A DNA stretch of 64,000 nt from NCBI GenBank assembly GCA_964619555.1, contig CAZUDV010000014.1, positions 51,830 through 115,829 on the forward strand, given 5' to 3'. Both the position numbers and the translations under genes were made by a program. Shown in pieces: positions 26,295 to 34,096 of the stretch. The number at the start of each line of letters is the position of its first letter. Within the stretch, counting starts at the first letter, position 1. Source of the DNA: JAGOPY01 sp964619555. Lineage in GTDB: Bacteria > Bacteroidota > Bacteroidia > Bacteroidales > JAGOPY01. Under the pieces are notes generated by a model. It made no database searches. It worked only from the letters and a program-made list of their open reading frames with translations, and was not told the origin of the DNA.

Positions 26295-27203
26295 TTAAGC
26301 TACATTTGGATGATTGTGCCAAATTCGGTTAATCAGATAACCCTTAGGGTTATTGGTGTCCGCGATCTTATGAGCCACAATATGTTCGGGCACAATGATG
26401 GGCTGGCAGATTCTAAAGTTGGAGCCAGTTAAGTTGTTCCCGTAGGAATCAGGCTCAACGTCAGCATCGATTCCTTCTACCGAAACCTCAACAACAACGA
26501 ACTCTCCGTTGACGTGCAGCTTTTCGGTGGCAACATCAAACAATACATCCTTGTTGGAGTAAAGTCGGATATACCCGTCAGGTTCCGCCATTATTCCATT
26601 TATTTGGATATGCGGATAATTATTCTTCACCGTAGGGTAGAATAAGGACTCCAACGGCTTCACATAAGGAGTGTTCAGGATGGAGATGATGTGACCAGCA
26701 TCATTCCTTGTCTGGCAGATTTCGTCCACCACGGAATAACCATAATTCTGGCAAAGCAGGAGTTCCCTATCAAGGGCATCCAAATGTACTGTTGGAGTTT
26801 CAGAAATACCTGACTCCATCATTACATAGGAATGTCCGCTGTGGTGGTCAATGCAATTTAGGGTAAGGGACAATTCTCTCCCAATTTCTGGCTTTTCGGG
26901 ATCGATTGGAGCGAAATGATCGAACTCAATGCCATTGATCTGGTAGTTCTCGTTCGCTAAGTGGTGCAGTTGCTCATATTGCTTTAATGCTTCTACACGG
27001 GCATTAATGGCTTTGGGTGCAGGATGGAAATGATATTCCACCAAATGAACACGTTGTGAATTGCCATCGGATTCCACATTTTTGATATGGGCAACGACGG
27101 AGTAGGAGATGTTCTTTTCGGCTGTAGCAACAGCGGGTGAGGTTTCCCCCAAAATTGTTCTGCTTTCCATACTTGAAGGTATTAAGGATTGTTTACTTTT
27201 CAA
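26295..27203 (-). CDS. Hypothetical protein, likely paralogue of the next gene upstream
   Basis: The 302-aa product is unassigned. Its N-terminal part has the pattern ISYSVVAHIK, then KAINARVEALKQYEQL, then LSLTLNCIDHH, closely resembling ISYMVKLEIF, KALDARRKAFAYAYQL and IKVYCIDDQ in the product of 27193-27855. The C-terminal half is beta-rich. It overlaps that gene by 11 bases and is the last member of a three-gene minus-strand operon led by an excisionase-type HTH gene. No catalytic motif is seen. Confidence 0.65.
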   Translation of the reverse strand: MKSKQSLIPSSMESRTILGETSPAVATAEKNISYSVVAHIKNVESDGNSQRVHLVEYHFHPAPKAINARVEALKQYEQLHHLANENYQINGIEFDHFAPIDPEKPEIGRELSLTLNCIDHHSGHSYVMMESGISETPTVHLDALDRELLLCQNYGYSVVDEICQTRNDAGHIISILNTPYVKPLESLFYPTVKNNYPHIQINGIMAEPDGYIRLYSNKDVLFDVATEKLHVNGEFVVVEVSVEGIDADVEPDSYGNNLTGSNFRICQPIIVPEHIVAHKIADTNNPKGYLINRIWHNHPNVA

Positions 27204-27855
27204 TTACTGGCATCCATCTGATGTCCAATGGGAAATCTTCGGAATCAGCATAAGGTTTGGTCTTTTTGCTGAGCCTTGGGGATATTTGAATGCCTTGGTA
27301 GTCGAAGAAGATCATTTCGTCGTCACCCATTGTGAGAGTTACGGGCTCAACCTTGCCCAGAGAATACTCATACCTTTCATACATATTGTATTCTTCAGCC
27401 ATTTCCGTGATGGCATCAAAGGTGGAAACCTTGCCAACGCCATCACTTACTAAAGTCTTACCGATGCCTTGGTCGTCAATGCAATACACCTTTATATACA
27501 TAATGGATATATTGCGCTCTTTCTTTGCCACCAGTTCTTCTTGGGTGTCGATGTGGTATTCGCAAAGCTTGCCTTCGATCAGGGCGTCCTGCTGAAGCTG
27601 GTAGGCATAGGCGAAAGCTTTACGCCTTGCGTCAAGAGCTTTGGCTTCTTTGAAGGTCTTTTCGGTGTTGACGATAAGGGATGCTCTCCCATTTTCGTCC
27701 TTGCGGAAGATTTCCAGTTTTACCATATAAGATATATGGCAGTTGTTCTTACTTGAAACGTTGTCCTTTTTGTCTGTGGAGTAATTGGCACCTTGTGCCG
27801 TTACTTCCTGTGGAGTTGAATTTTTCATTACTTTTTGTTTTTGATTAATATTCAT
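27193..27855 (-). CDS. Hypothetical protein, island-specific paralogue family
   Basis: The 220-aa product starts MNINQKQKVMKN and shows beta-strand and helix units (ISYMVKLEIFRKDENGR, then KEAKALDARRKAFAYAYQLQ, then ISIMYIKVYCIDDQG). The first part matches the neighbouring 302-aa protein and, more weakly, the 170-aa product at 9434-9946. It is two bases downstream of the HTH gene. Its function is unknown; the location suggests a role in element maintenance or regulation. Confidence 0.65.
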   Translation of the reverse strand: MNINQKQKVMKNSTPQEVTAQGANYSTDKKDNVSSKNNCHISYMVKLEIFRKDENGRASLIVNTEKTFKEAKALDARRKAFAYAYQLQQDALIEGKLCEYHIDTQEELVAKKERNISIMYIKVYCIDDQGIGKTLVSDGVGKVSTFDAITEMAEEYNMYERYEYSLGKVEPVTLTMGDDEMIFFDYQGIQISPRLSKKTKPYADSEDFPLDIRWMPVIEK

Positions 27856-27857
27856 TT

Positions 27858-28136
27858 TTAAATTCTTTTGTATTTGTTGGTGCTTTCCAGAGCGGCATAC
27901 ACATCCGATTCATAAAATCTGACTCTGGAGTTTCCACGAAAAGCTGAAATCTTCCCATTCTTTACCCATTTATTCAAGGTCGCCAATGATATCCGCAATA
28001 TTGCCGCCGTTTCCTGTCTTGTGAGTAACCTACCTTTTTTATTACTATAAGATTCAGGAAGGAGCTCTTTCACGGCTTCCATAACCAGCCTTTTTAGTTC
28101 TTCAGGTGACATTGATATTAATATTGTGTTTTGCAT
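27858..28136 (-). CDS. Excisionase-family HTH protein
   Basis: The 92-aa protein contains the excisionase-type helix-turn-helix LLTRQETAAILRISLATLNK followed by WVKNGKISAFRGNSRVRFYE, which includes the wing. I place the start at ATG 28136 (MQNTILISMS) because it lies just downstream of a perfect promoter; the longer in-frame extension to 28256 would cover that promoter. It heads the operon that includes 27193-27855 and 26295-27203. Confidence 0.82.
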   Translation of the reverse strand: MQNTILISMSPEELKRLVMEAVKELLPESYSNKKGRLLTRQETAAILRISLATLNKWVKNGKISAFRGNSRVRFYESDVYAALESTNKYKRI

Positions 28137-28158
28137 ATCTTGGGTAAAAAATCTGCCC

Positions 28159-28189
28159 CAAAGATACGAATAAATTTTGACGTAACAAA
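28159..28189 (-). promoter_or_regulatory. Bacteroidota-type promoter of the HTH operon
   Basis: On the minus strand TTTG (plus-strand CAAA 28186-28189), 19 nt and TATCTTTG (plus-strand CAAAGATA 28159-28166) match the consensus exactly. The -33 end overlaps the 11-bp TTGACGTAACA motif (28177-28187) that recurs upstream of the HTH gene at 25839, so it may be an operator. Confidence 0.75.
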
Positions 28190-28243
28190 ATGATATACAG
28201 TGTTTTATGACGAGTAGAATTCGAGGTAGAATTTTTTTGAAAT

Positions 28244-28274
28244 AAGAAAAGACCATTCAAATTGAATGGTCTTT
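28244..28274 (-). terminator. Long-stem terminator after rteC-like gene
   Basis: AAAGACCATTCAA (28248-28260) and TTGAATGGTCTTT (28262-28274) form a 13-bp perfect stem with a 1-nt spacer. On the minus strand it is followed by a T-rich run. It lies 70 bases after the stop of the RteC-like gene. Confidence 0.65.
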
Positions 28275-28343
28275 AACTGATGATATATGAAATGTTCAAA
28301 TACTTAGGAGTATTGACGATAAATTCTATTCAGTAATTTAATT

Positions 28344-29261
28344 CTATAAGTCCTTTGACTTCGTTATTTCGATATGCTGGTCAAACAGTTTATCCAGTTT
28401 CTTCACAAACCGATTAGTCTTCACATTATTCATTCTTTTACTAAGCCTATCGTCAAATAGATCAATTTTAAAGTCGTCAAAATTGAAAAAGGTTTTAAAA
28501 TATTCGGCAAGCTTAATTCGTGGGAGTTTTTTGCCTTCCAAATCAGTTATGCAATTAGCCAAATCAAGTGCTGTGATCAATTCAACGAAATCTATTGCCG
28601 TTCCATTCCACTTTACATTGGTTGATGAAATATTTTTTATATGGTCTTTGGGAACGTCTAATATTGAACTACTAAAAATATTAAGTACCCGAACTTCATT
28701 ATTTATTGTAACCTTTTGTTTATAGGACTCTATTAATATCTGATTTAGATAATGCCCGAAACGATGTTCAATATTTTTTAAGAGTATTTCAATGTTTTCA
28801 AAGAAGAATATTAAATAAGTAACCTTGAACATACTCATAAAGATGAAAGGAAAGCTTTGGTGTATTTTCTCTCTTAATGAAGTATCCTCTTGGAATATTT
28901 TTTTATCAAGGTAATAATGTAATAAACAAATATATGTTTCAGTGACGACAGATTGTTTTCTTTCTTCATTTTCGGATTTAAGGACTTCCACAAGTAAAGC
29001 AATTTCAATGTTTTTCTTAATCTTTACCAATATATTGTTTTCATCTTCCAGAAGGCTTGTTTGAATCGCGGTATCATCAAACTTTAGCTCATTTAACATT
29101 TTTTGCCTTTCGAATGAAGTGTCTTCTCTATCAATATATTTTAGAACCCTCTTACGATCATCATCCTGATACCAAGATGACACCGCCGATTGAAGCACTT
29201 CTTTATAGGAATCTATAGTAAAGGCTTCATATAAATCTATTATGCTTTCTGCTAATCCCAT
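28344..29261 (-). CDS. RteC-like regulator
   Basis: The 305-aa protein resembles RteC, a regulator of excision and transfer in Bacteroidota conjugative elements. The recognisable part is C-terminal: VKWNGTAIDFVELITALDLA, NCITDLEGKKLPRIKLAEYF, NFDDFKIDLFDDRLSKRMN and TNRFVKKLDKLFDQHIEI. The N-terminal half is helical. It stands alone on the minus strand between the HTH operon and the divergent recombinase gene and ends in a strong hairpin. Its presence supports the element being an integrative mobilisable or conjugative element. Confidence 0.78.
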   Translation of the reverse strand: MGLAESIIDLYEAFTIDSYKEVLQSAVSSWYQDDDRKRVLKYIDREDTSFERQKMLNELKFDDTAIQTSLLEDENNILVKIKKNIEIALLVEVLKSENEERKQSVVTETYICLLHYYLDKKIFQEDTSLREKIHQSFPFIFMSMFKVTYLIFFFENIEILLKNIEHRFGHYLNQILIESYKQKVTINNEVRVLNIFSSSILDVPKDHIKNISSTNVKWNGTAIDFVELITALDLANCITDLEGKKLPRIKLAEYFKTFFNFDDFKIDLFDDRLSKRMNNVKTNRFVKKLDKLFDQHIEITKSKDL

Positions 29262-29465
29262 AACGTATCAAATTCTACTTAATGGTTAGACAATTAGATG
29301 TTAAAATTAACTAATTTCATTTCAGATATTTATGACAAATAAAACAAATAACATTTCTCCTTATTATAATATTCTGTAGCTCTCTGATACCAGTCTTTTC
29401 CCGCATATATATTTTGTTTATTCGAAAATATTTCGTAAATTGCATATTGATTCAAACCCTGAAAT

Positions 29466-30032
29466 ATGCAACACGTCGCCCTATACGTTCGAGTGTCCCA
29501 ATCCAGCCAAACAGTTATCAATCAGCGCATTCGATTGATTGAGTTTGCCGAACGAAATGGTTATACCTATGATATATATGAGGAAGTGGAATCAACCCGC
29601 AAAACCCGCCCAGTCAAACAAGCATTGCTGGCAAAACTCAGGGCAGGCGAATATGATGCCGTCGTGGTTTTCAAACTGGATCGGTGGGCTCGTTCCAGCA
29701 CTGAATTAATACTCGACACAAAAGAGCTTCTCGATAAGGGCATAGGATTCATCAGCATATCTGATAACATTGATTTCGGCTCCGCCGCTGGTCGGCTCCA
29801 GTTCCAAATTCTATCCGCTTTTGCCGAATTTGAGCGTGAGTTGATCCGTGAACGCACGCTTGAAGGGCTTTACCGTGCCAAGATGCAGGGCAAGAAGGCT
29901 GGCAGACCCAAAGGATCAAAAGATTCCGTGAAAAGGAAACGGGCAGGATATATCTTGCGTGAAGCCAAAAAACGGCAGAAGGTGGAATCTGATAACGGCA
30001 TACACAAATCCATAGAAAGTTATTTAAACTGA
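29466..30032 (+). CDS. Serine recombinase (resolvase/invertase family)
   Basis: The 188-aa protein has the catalytic N-terminal domain (ALYVRVSQSSQTVINQRIRL with the active-site Ser, VVVFKLDRWARSSTEL, SAFAEFERELIRERT) and a short C-terminal HTH region (KAGRPKGSKDSVKRKRAGYI). The size is that of small resolvases or invertases rather than large integrases, so it more likely resolves multimers or inverts a segment than integrates the island. It is divergent from the RteC-like gene. Confidence 0.9.
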   Translation: MQHVALYVRVSQSSQTVINQRIRLIEFAERNGYTYDIYEEVESTRKTRPVKQALLAKLRAGEYDAVVVFKLDRWARSSTELILDTKELLDKGIGFISISDNIDFGSAAGRLQFQILSAFAEFERELIRERTLEGLYRAKMQGKKAGRPKGSKDSVKRKRAGYILREAKKRQKVESDNGIHKSIESYLN

Positions 30033-30395
30033 CCACCAAACCTCCCCCATATAATTATGGCAAACCTTTTTCGGTCTAAACCCCAATAAACCTCCCCCCA
30101 AATAAATACCCCGAAATAAACGGACGGTTATTTTGTTCTAACATACTACCATCAGCACGCTTCCCAGAATGATAAATACTTATCACTTTAATATTTATAA
30201 ACTGGCTAACCTATTGCTTTCCACCACTTTTTTCACTATATTTGAGCCATTACAAGGGTCAGCCATCACTTTTTCGGTAAATCTTTCTCTGCCCCTGTCT
30301 GCCAATATCCTTCATCAAACTGGCGGTGATCCCTTTAAAGATATCATTATACCATACGTCAGGTCTTTATGTGGTCTTTCTAATAAACCAAACCA
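30033..30395. promoter_or_regulatory. Leader region with candidate promoter for the LRR gene
   Basis: No gene is convincing here. TTG (30214-30216) and TATATTTG (30237-30244) fit the Bacteroidota promoter with a 20-nt spacer, which would give the gene at 30396 a leader of about 145 nt. Two C-rich direct repeats (AAACCTCCCCC at about 30045 and 30088) lie just after the recombinase gene. Confidence 0.4.
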
Positions 30396-31415
30396 ATGAA
30401 AAACCTTTACATCATTTTTATTGCGCTGCTTTTGGCAAGCGGCGCAATGGCACAGACAAAGCAGCCCTGCTCCACCTGCCTGCCAGAGGGCATTATATTC
30501 ACTACTCAAGCCCAGATTGATAGCTTCCCAATGAACTACCCTAATTGTAATGAGATTGATGGTTACGTAACAATCAGCGGCGATAATATAATTAATCTGG
30601 ATAGCTTAATTAATGTTACTCAAATTGGAGGATTTCTCGAAATTGGATATGCTTTTATGAAGCCTGATGATGGGTGGGTATGCGCTGGTAATCCAAATTT
30701 GATGAACATCCAAGGATTGCAAAACCTAACAATCGTCGGTGGATTCTTGCAGATATTTGGTAACAGTGTTTTAACTGAATTGACAGGACTTGAAAGTTTA
30801 ACAACTATAGGTGGTTCTCTTTTCATTGGAGCAATTCTTCCCCAAGGCTGGGGAGTATTACCTTGTGGTAATGCTATTGAAGATTTAACGGCTTTAAGTA
30901 ATTTAGAATCAATAAATGGAGAGCTTATTATTGAATCAAATTCCCTATCATCTTTAGAAGGATTAAACAATATTGATACAAGTACAATTACTTATTTAAG
31001 AATTTTTGGGAATTCCAATCTATCACATTGCGAAATTCAGAATATTTGTGATTATCTAAATGCTGCTAATGGAAATGCATATATTGGCTATAATGCTTCA
31101 GGCTGTGACTCTGAGCAGGAAGTTGTAGAAGCTTGTGAATCTACTGATGTGAATGAATATCCTTTAACGCAAGATATGGATATTTTTCCTAATCCCTCCT
31201 CAACAAACACCATCGCCATTGAACTCCCCAGCACAACCACGCCACAAAAGAACACTACCCTGACCATCTTTAATATCAACGGTCAGGTTATATCACAGCG
31301 CCAGATCACGGAACCATTAATAAATATGGATATATCTGGGTTGAGCCAAGGGGTTTATTTTGTGAAGGTGGTGAGCAATGATGGGGTGAGCGTGGAGAAG
31401 TTTGTGAAGCAATAG
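30396..31415 (+). CDS. Secreted leucine-rich-repeat protein with T9SS sorting domain
   Basis: A signal peptide (MKNLYIIFIALLLASGAMAQ) is followed by irregular leucine-rich or receptor-L-domain-like repeats (LTIVGGFLQIFGNSVLTELT, LSNLESINGELIIESNSLSS). The protein ends in a T9SS C-terminal domain (DIFPNPSSTNTIAIEL, LTIFNINGQVISQRQI, GVYFVKVVSNDGVSVEKFVK). It would be secreted through the outer membrane and attached to the surface or released. It lies within the mobile island close to its right end. A second, broken T9SS tail occurs about 575 bases downstream. Confidence 0.88.
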   Translation: MKNLYIIFIALLLASGAMAQTKQPCSTCLPEGIIFTTQAQIDSFPMNYPNCNEIDGYVTISGDNIINLDSLINVTQIGGFLEIGYAFMKPDDGWVCAGNPNLMNIQGLQNLTIVGGFLQIFGNSVLTELTGLESLTTIGGSLFIGAILPQGWGVLPCGNAIEDLTALSNLESINGELIIESNSLSSLEGLNNIDTSTITYLRIFGNSNLSHCEIQNICDYLNAANGNAYIGYNASGCDSEQEVVEACESTDVNEYPLTQDMDIFPNPSSTNTIAIELPSTTTPQKNTTLTIFNINGQVISQRQITEPLINMDISGLSQGVYFVKVVSNDGVSVEKFVKQ

Positions 31416-31523
31416 ATTAGAAATCTGAAAATAAGTTTCTTACTTTTCGGTTATGAAAATTTGTCTATGAACTCAATTTGATAACACAATCGTTCGTGGA
31501 AATTTCAGAAACATTTTGAAACT

Positions 31524-31982
31524 ATGGAATCATTGAAAAGAAAAAGATTCCTGCAATCATTTCTTGGTGCATTGGGGGCAAAACAAATAATATGGACTTC
31601 ACAAGATGATAATTCAATATTTGGGACTGTTATTTATGACGAAACTGACCCAGACGAAAGACAGGACTTTGTTTGGCATATGACAGAGAATAACGTGCCA
31701 AATGACACTATTATAGACCTACTGACGTACTTGACCACTAAAAGTCTAATTGACAATGACCATCTAATAGTTCCCGTAGCAGAAATTGAAATTCCTGATA
31801 TTGACGATGAAACCAGGGATAAACTTTTTGACGAGTTGTTTAGAGTGTCTGTTGATATGATAGATAGCGGAAAAGAAACTGACTTTTACTTCATCCACCA
31901 ATGTAATGAGAATAATAAAGAACCACCAACACCACAAAAGCAATGGTGGATGACCACACTGTTCAGGTGGAGAAATTTGTGA
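31524..31982 (+). CDS. Hypothetical protein with out-of-frame T9SS-tail end
   Basis: The 152-aa product is not recognised; it is acidic and probably soluble. Its last 13 or so residues are read from DNA that, in another frame, encodes a T9SS tail (see 31943-31990). So the native C-terminus was probably replaced by fusion to a leftover tail. The first ~138 residues look like an ordinary small protein (KRKRFLQSFLGALGAKQIIW, NVPNDTIIDLLTYLTTKSLI). Confidence 0.55.
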   Translation: MESLKRKRFLQSFLGALGAKQIIWTSQDDNSIFGTVIYDETDPDERQDFVWHMTENNVPNDTIIDLLTYLTTKSLIDNDHLIVPVAEIEIPDIDDETRDKLFDELFRVSVDMIDSGKETDFYFIHQCNENNKEPPTPQKQWWMTTLFRWRNL

Positions 31983-31990
31983 AGGAATAG
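31943..31990 (+). pseudogene. Remnant of a T9SS sorting-domain tail
   Basis: In the frame starting at 31943 the DNA reads MVDDHTVQVEKFVKE and then a stop, the typical end of a T9SS domain. Bases 31967-31993 match 31392-31418, the end of the upstream LRR gene, at all but two positions. The stretch is read in a different frame by the gene 31524-31982. It looks like the leftover of a second T9SS gene after deletion or recombination. Confidence 0.65.
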
Positions 31991-32011
31991 ATTCATAAAA
32001 TAGTTGGTTTT

Positions 32012-32067
32012 TGGAGTAAGGAATGGAGTAAGGAAGGTCGAAAAAATGGTCTTCGTGGAGTAAGGAA
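32012..32067. repeat. Three copies of a 12-bp repeat next to the att site
   Basis: TGGAGTAAGGAA occurs at 32012-32023, 32024-32035 (directly adjacent) and 32056-32067, all in the same orientation, about 70-120 bp inside the tRNA-derived boundary. Spacing and position resemble arm-type binding sites of a tyrosine integrase or its accessory protein. The first 7 bases are the complement of the tRNA 3' end (ACTCCA plus neighbour). Confidence 0.65.
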
Positions 32068-32136
32068 AGGCTAAGATATCAAATTTGTATATTGCTGTTA
32101 TATAGTTAATTATACAATCATAAAATTGCATATATC

Positions 32137-32186
32137 TGGTTCATAACCCGAAGGTCACGAGTTCAATTCTCGTCCTCGCTACTCCA
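32137..32186 (+). tRNA. tRNA-Met 3' fragment (attachment site)
   Basis: From about 32137 the sequence contains a CAT anticodon loop (TTCATAA), the 3' anticodon strand CCCGA, a complete T-arm (ACGAG TTCAATT CTCGT, 32157-32173) and a 3' acceptor strand CCTCGCT plus A (32174-32181). The matching 5' half is absent: upstream TCTGG does not pair cleanly with CCCGA, and no AGCGAGG acceptor or D-arm is found. The fragment is the duplicated 3' end produced when an element integrates into a tRNA-Met gene. The intact copy should lie beyond the left edge. Confidence 0.75.
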
Positions 32187-32190
32187 CGAC

Positions 32191-32215
32191 AGCCCCGCAT
32201 TGCGGGGCTTTTTTA
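32191..32215 (+). terminator. Terminator of the interrupted tRNA-Met gene
   Basis: AGCCCCGC (32191-32198) and GCGGGGCT (32202-32209) form an 8-bp stem with a 3-nt loop, followed by TTTTT. It begins ten bases after the tRNA end and belongs to the chromosomal side of the junction. Confidence 0.85.
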
Positions 32216-32362
32216 TCTTTTTCACTGCAATTCGATAAACATCTATCACACCACTGATGAACAATCTTCCCGGATATCACCTCTTTGATTCTTGATTTGC
32301 TCCGGATGATTGCATTGTTATCCGGAAGTATTTATTATCTTAGCATTTCCAATTTTAAACTT

Positions 32363-32572
32363 ATGAAATCATACAAATCCGTTAGTGCCTGGTTAAGGTC
32401 AAAACCTTCTGAAAAAGAAATTCAAAAGGTGCTGAATCTGATCAACAGACAAAGCAAAAGTTCCCTTAGAAAGGAATTAAAACAGAAAACGCTCGAATTG
32501 CAAAAAATTGCCAAAATTCAGGAGAATTTATCGAAAGAAATTGAAGAGATAAATCAGCGATTGGTGCGCTAA
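32363..32572 (+). CDS. Small coiled-coil protein, 69 aa
   Basis: The frame from ATG 32363 gives MKSYKSVSAWLRSKPSEKEI followed by a basic coiled coil (LRKELKQKTLELQKIAKIQE). The start is chosen because the upstream extension is hydrophobic and overlaps AT-rich promoter-like DNA. A strong terminator follows 20 bases later, supporting a real transcript. No family is recognised. It is the first gene outside the island. Confidence 0.55.
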   Translation: MKSYKSVSAWLRSKPSEKEIQKVLNLINRQSKSSLRKELKQKTLELQKIAKIQENLSKEIEEINQRLVR

Positions 32573-32592
32573 TTCAACTAGACTCGCTATAA

Positions 32593-32630
32593 TATAGCCC
32601 CGTGACTGATATATGGGGCTATAATTATTT
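32593..32630 (+). terminator. Terminator with 9-bp stem
   Basis: TATAGCCCC (32593-32601) pairs perfectly with GGGGCTATA (32615-32623), followed by ATTATTTT. It lies just after the 69-aa gene. Confidence 0.65.
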
Positions 32631-32952
32631 TAACACAGAGGACTGCGGACTTTTGATCCGTACCATTGGATTCATTTCAATGCAGCCAGACAAAACATGC
32701 ACCACTAATTAGAATTTCAACAAATATCGTTCCCTTAGTGATGAATCCGTCAATATAATGTAAGTGGCGGATCAGCGTGTCAGGTGCAAGACGAGAAAGT
32801 CAGTGCAAAATCCTGGCCGGCAGTGCACGATACCAGTCATAATATTCCCTAAAAAGTACACGTTCCTATCACTTTCTTACAGTACCTTTGTCGTCCCGAC
32901 GAACATGGAAAAAGCAGCGGTTTTGGTCGAGGCTTTAACTGCGTAATGTCTT
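32624..32952. promoter_or_regulatory. Upstream region of the endonuclease gene
   Basis: No protein of normal size is seen. A -7 element TACCTTTG (32883-32890) points toward the gene at 32953; no clear -33 partner is present. A 13-codon frame (32905-32946, MEKAAVLVEALTA) sits between the predicted transcription start and the gene. An A/T-rich patch at 32640-32690 resembles a broken tRNA but does not fold properly. Confidence 0.45.
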
Positions 32953-34053
32953 ATGAGGCAAAAACTTAACTGGTTAGGCACGTTTCTCCTCGCATGTACC
33001 GGAATCGCCGTTACCGGGCAAGTGCCATCAGGATATTATAACCCTGCAAGCGGGCTTTCAGGTGCCGCTTTGAAAGCAGCCCTGCATGAGATCATCGACG
33101 ATCATACACCTTTAAGCTATGGCGCGGTCACCGACGCCCTGAAAATTACTGATCAGGATACCAACAATTCCGCCAACGTCATCTGTTTTTACACCGGTTG
33201 GTCCTACCCGAAAGTCAATTTCGGAAACCTAGGCAACGACTGGAACCGGGAGCATATATGGTCGGCATCACATGGCAGTTTTACGGACGATCCCCCGGAA
33301 TACACCGATCTGCACCATCTCCGGCCATGCGATGCATCTGTTAACTCGGCTAAAAGCAACCGGGATTTTTCAGAAGGCGTGTCACAGTATATAGATGGTT
33401 CCGGACCAACTGGTTGCTATACAGCCTTGTATCGATGGGAACCCCGTCATTCAGACAAGGGCGACGTGGCCAGAACGTTATTTTACATGGCTGTACGTTA
33501 TGAAGGGGACAATAACGAACGAAACCTGGAACTGGTGAGTTATGTGAACACAGCCACACAATACCAGCCCCTTTACGGCAACCTGGACACTTTGATCCTC
33601 TGGCATAACCAGGATCCGGTAGATGATTGGGAACGGGAACGGAACGACATTATTTATTACAATTACCAGGGGAACCGGAATCCATTCATCGATCATCCGG
33701 AATATGCAGAACTCATTTGGGGTGACGAACCGGTGAACCATGTAAGCAATCTCTCTGCCAATGATATCTTTCTCAGTTGGGGTGAAGCTTCTGGCAACCT
33801 GCTGCCAGACGGTTACCTGGTCAGAAAAAGTGCCATTAGTTTCGGCAGCATTCCCGACCCTATTGATGGCGTAGAGGTAGAAGAGGATGCAGACAATATC
33901 CATGTAGCTTATGGCACAGGTAATTGCACTTTCAGAGGCAGTTTACCCGGAATGACTTATTATTTCAGGATCTTCCCATATAAAGGTGAAGGCGAGGCCA
34001 TCAATTATAAAACGGATGGCCTTATCCAGGAAGTGGCGATTGAATTGGAATGA
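32953..34053 (+). CDS. Secreted endonuclease I family protein with FnIII domain
   Basis: The protein has a signal peptide (WLGTFLLACTGIAVTGQ) and the endonuclease I (EndA/NucM) fold. The catalytic region shows DWNREHIWSASHG with its His, and DLHHLRPCDASVNSAKSNRD with the metal-binding Asn. A fibronectin-III-like domain occupies roughly residues 255-360. These enzymes are secreted nucleases that degrade extracellular DNA or RNA. At 366 aa it is longer than the minimal family because of the FnIII module, and it ends without a T9SS tail. A second gene with similar FnIII wording starts 44 bases later. Confidence 0.9.
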   Translation: MRQKLNWLGTFLLACTGIAVTGQVPSGYYNPASGLSGAALKAALHEIIDDHTPLSYGAVTDALKITDQDTNNSANVICFYTGWSYPKVNFGNLGNDWNREHIWSASHGSFTDDPPEYTDLHHLRPCDASVNSAKSNRDFSEGVSQYIDGSGPTGCYTALYRWEPRHSDKGDVARTLFYMAVRYEGDNNERNLELVSYVNTATQYQPLYGNLDTLILWHNQDPVDDWERERNDIIYYNYQGNRNPFIDHPEYAELIWGDEPVNHVSNLSANDIFLSWGEASGNLLPDGYLVRKSAISFGSIPDPIDGVEVEEDADNIHVAYGTGNCTFRGSLPGMTYYFRIFPYKGEGEAINYKTDGLIQEVAIELE

Positions 34054-34096
34054 AGGGAGAACGGTGTTAAAACAATGGTTATACGGTATTAATTAT

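Noticed and set aside
29466..30032. Serine recombinase as the integrase of the island
   Set aside because: At 188 aa it is of resolvase/invertase size, whereas integration into a tRNA 3' end with arm-type repeats points to a tyrosine integrase not present in the window.
32637..32690. Possible degenerate tRNA-Gln or tRNA-Lys (CTTTTGA loop, GATTCATTT)
   Set aside because: The anticodon stem GCGGA/TCCGT pairs only with a wobble, the T-loop is nine bases without TTCGA, and no proper acceptor closes. At most a pseudo-tRNA.
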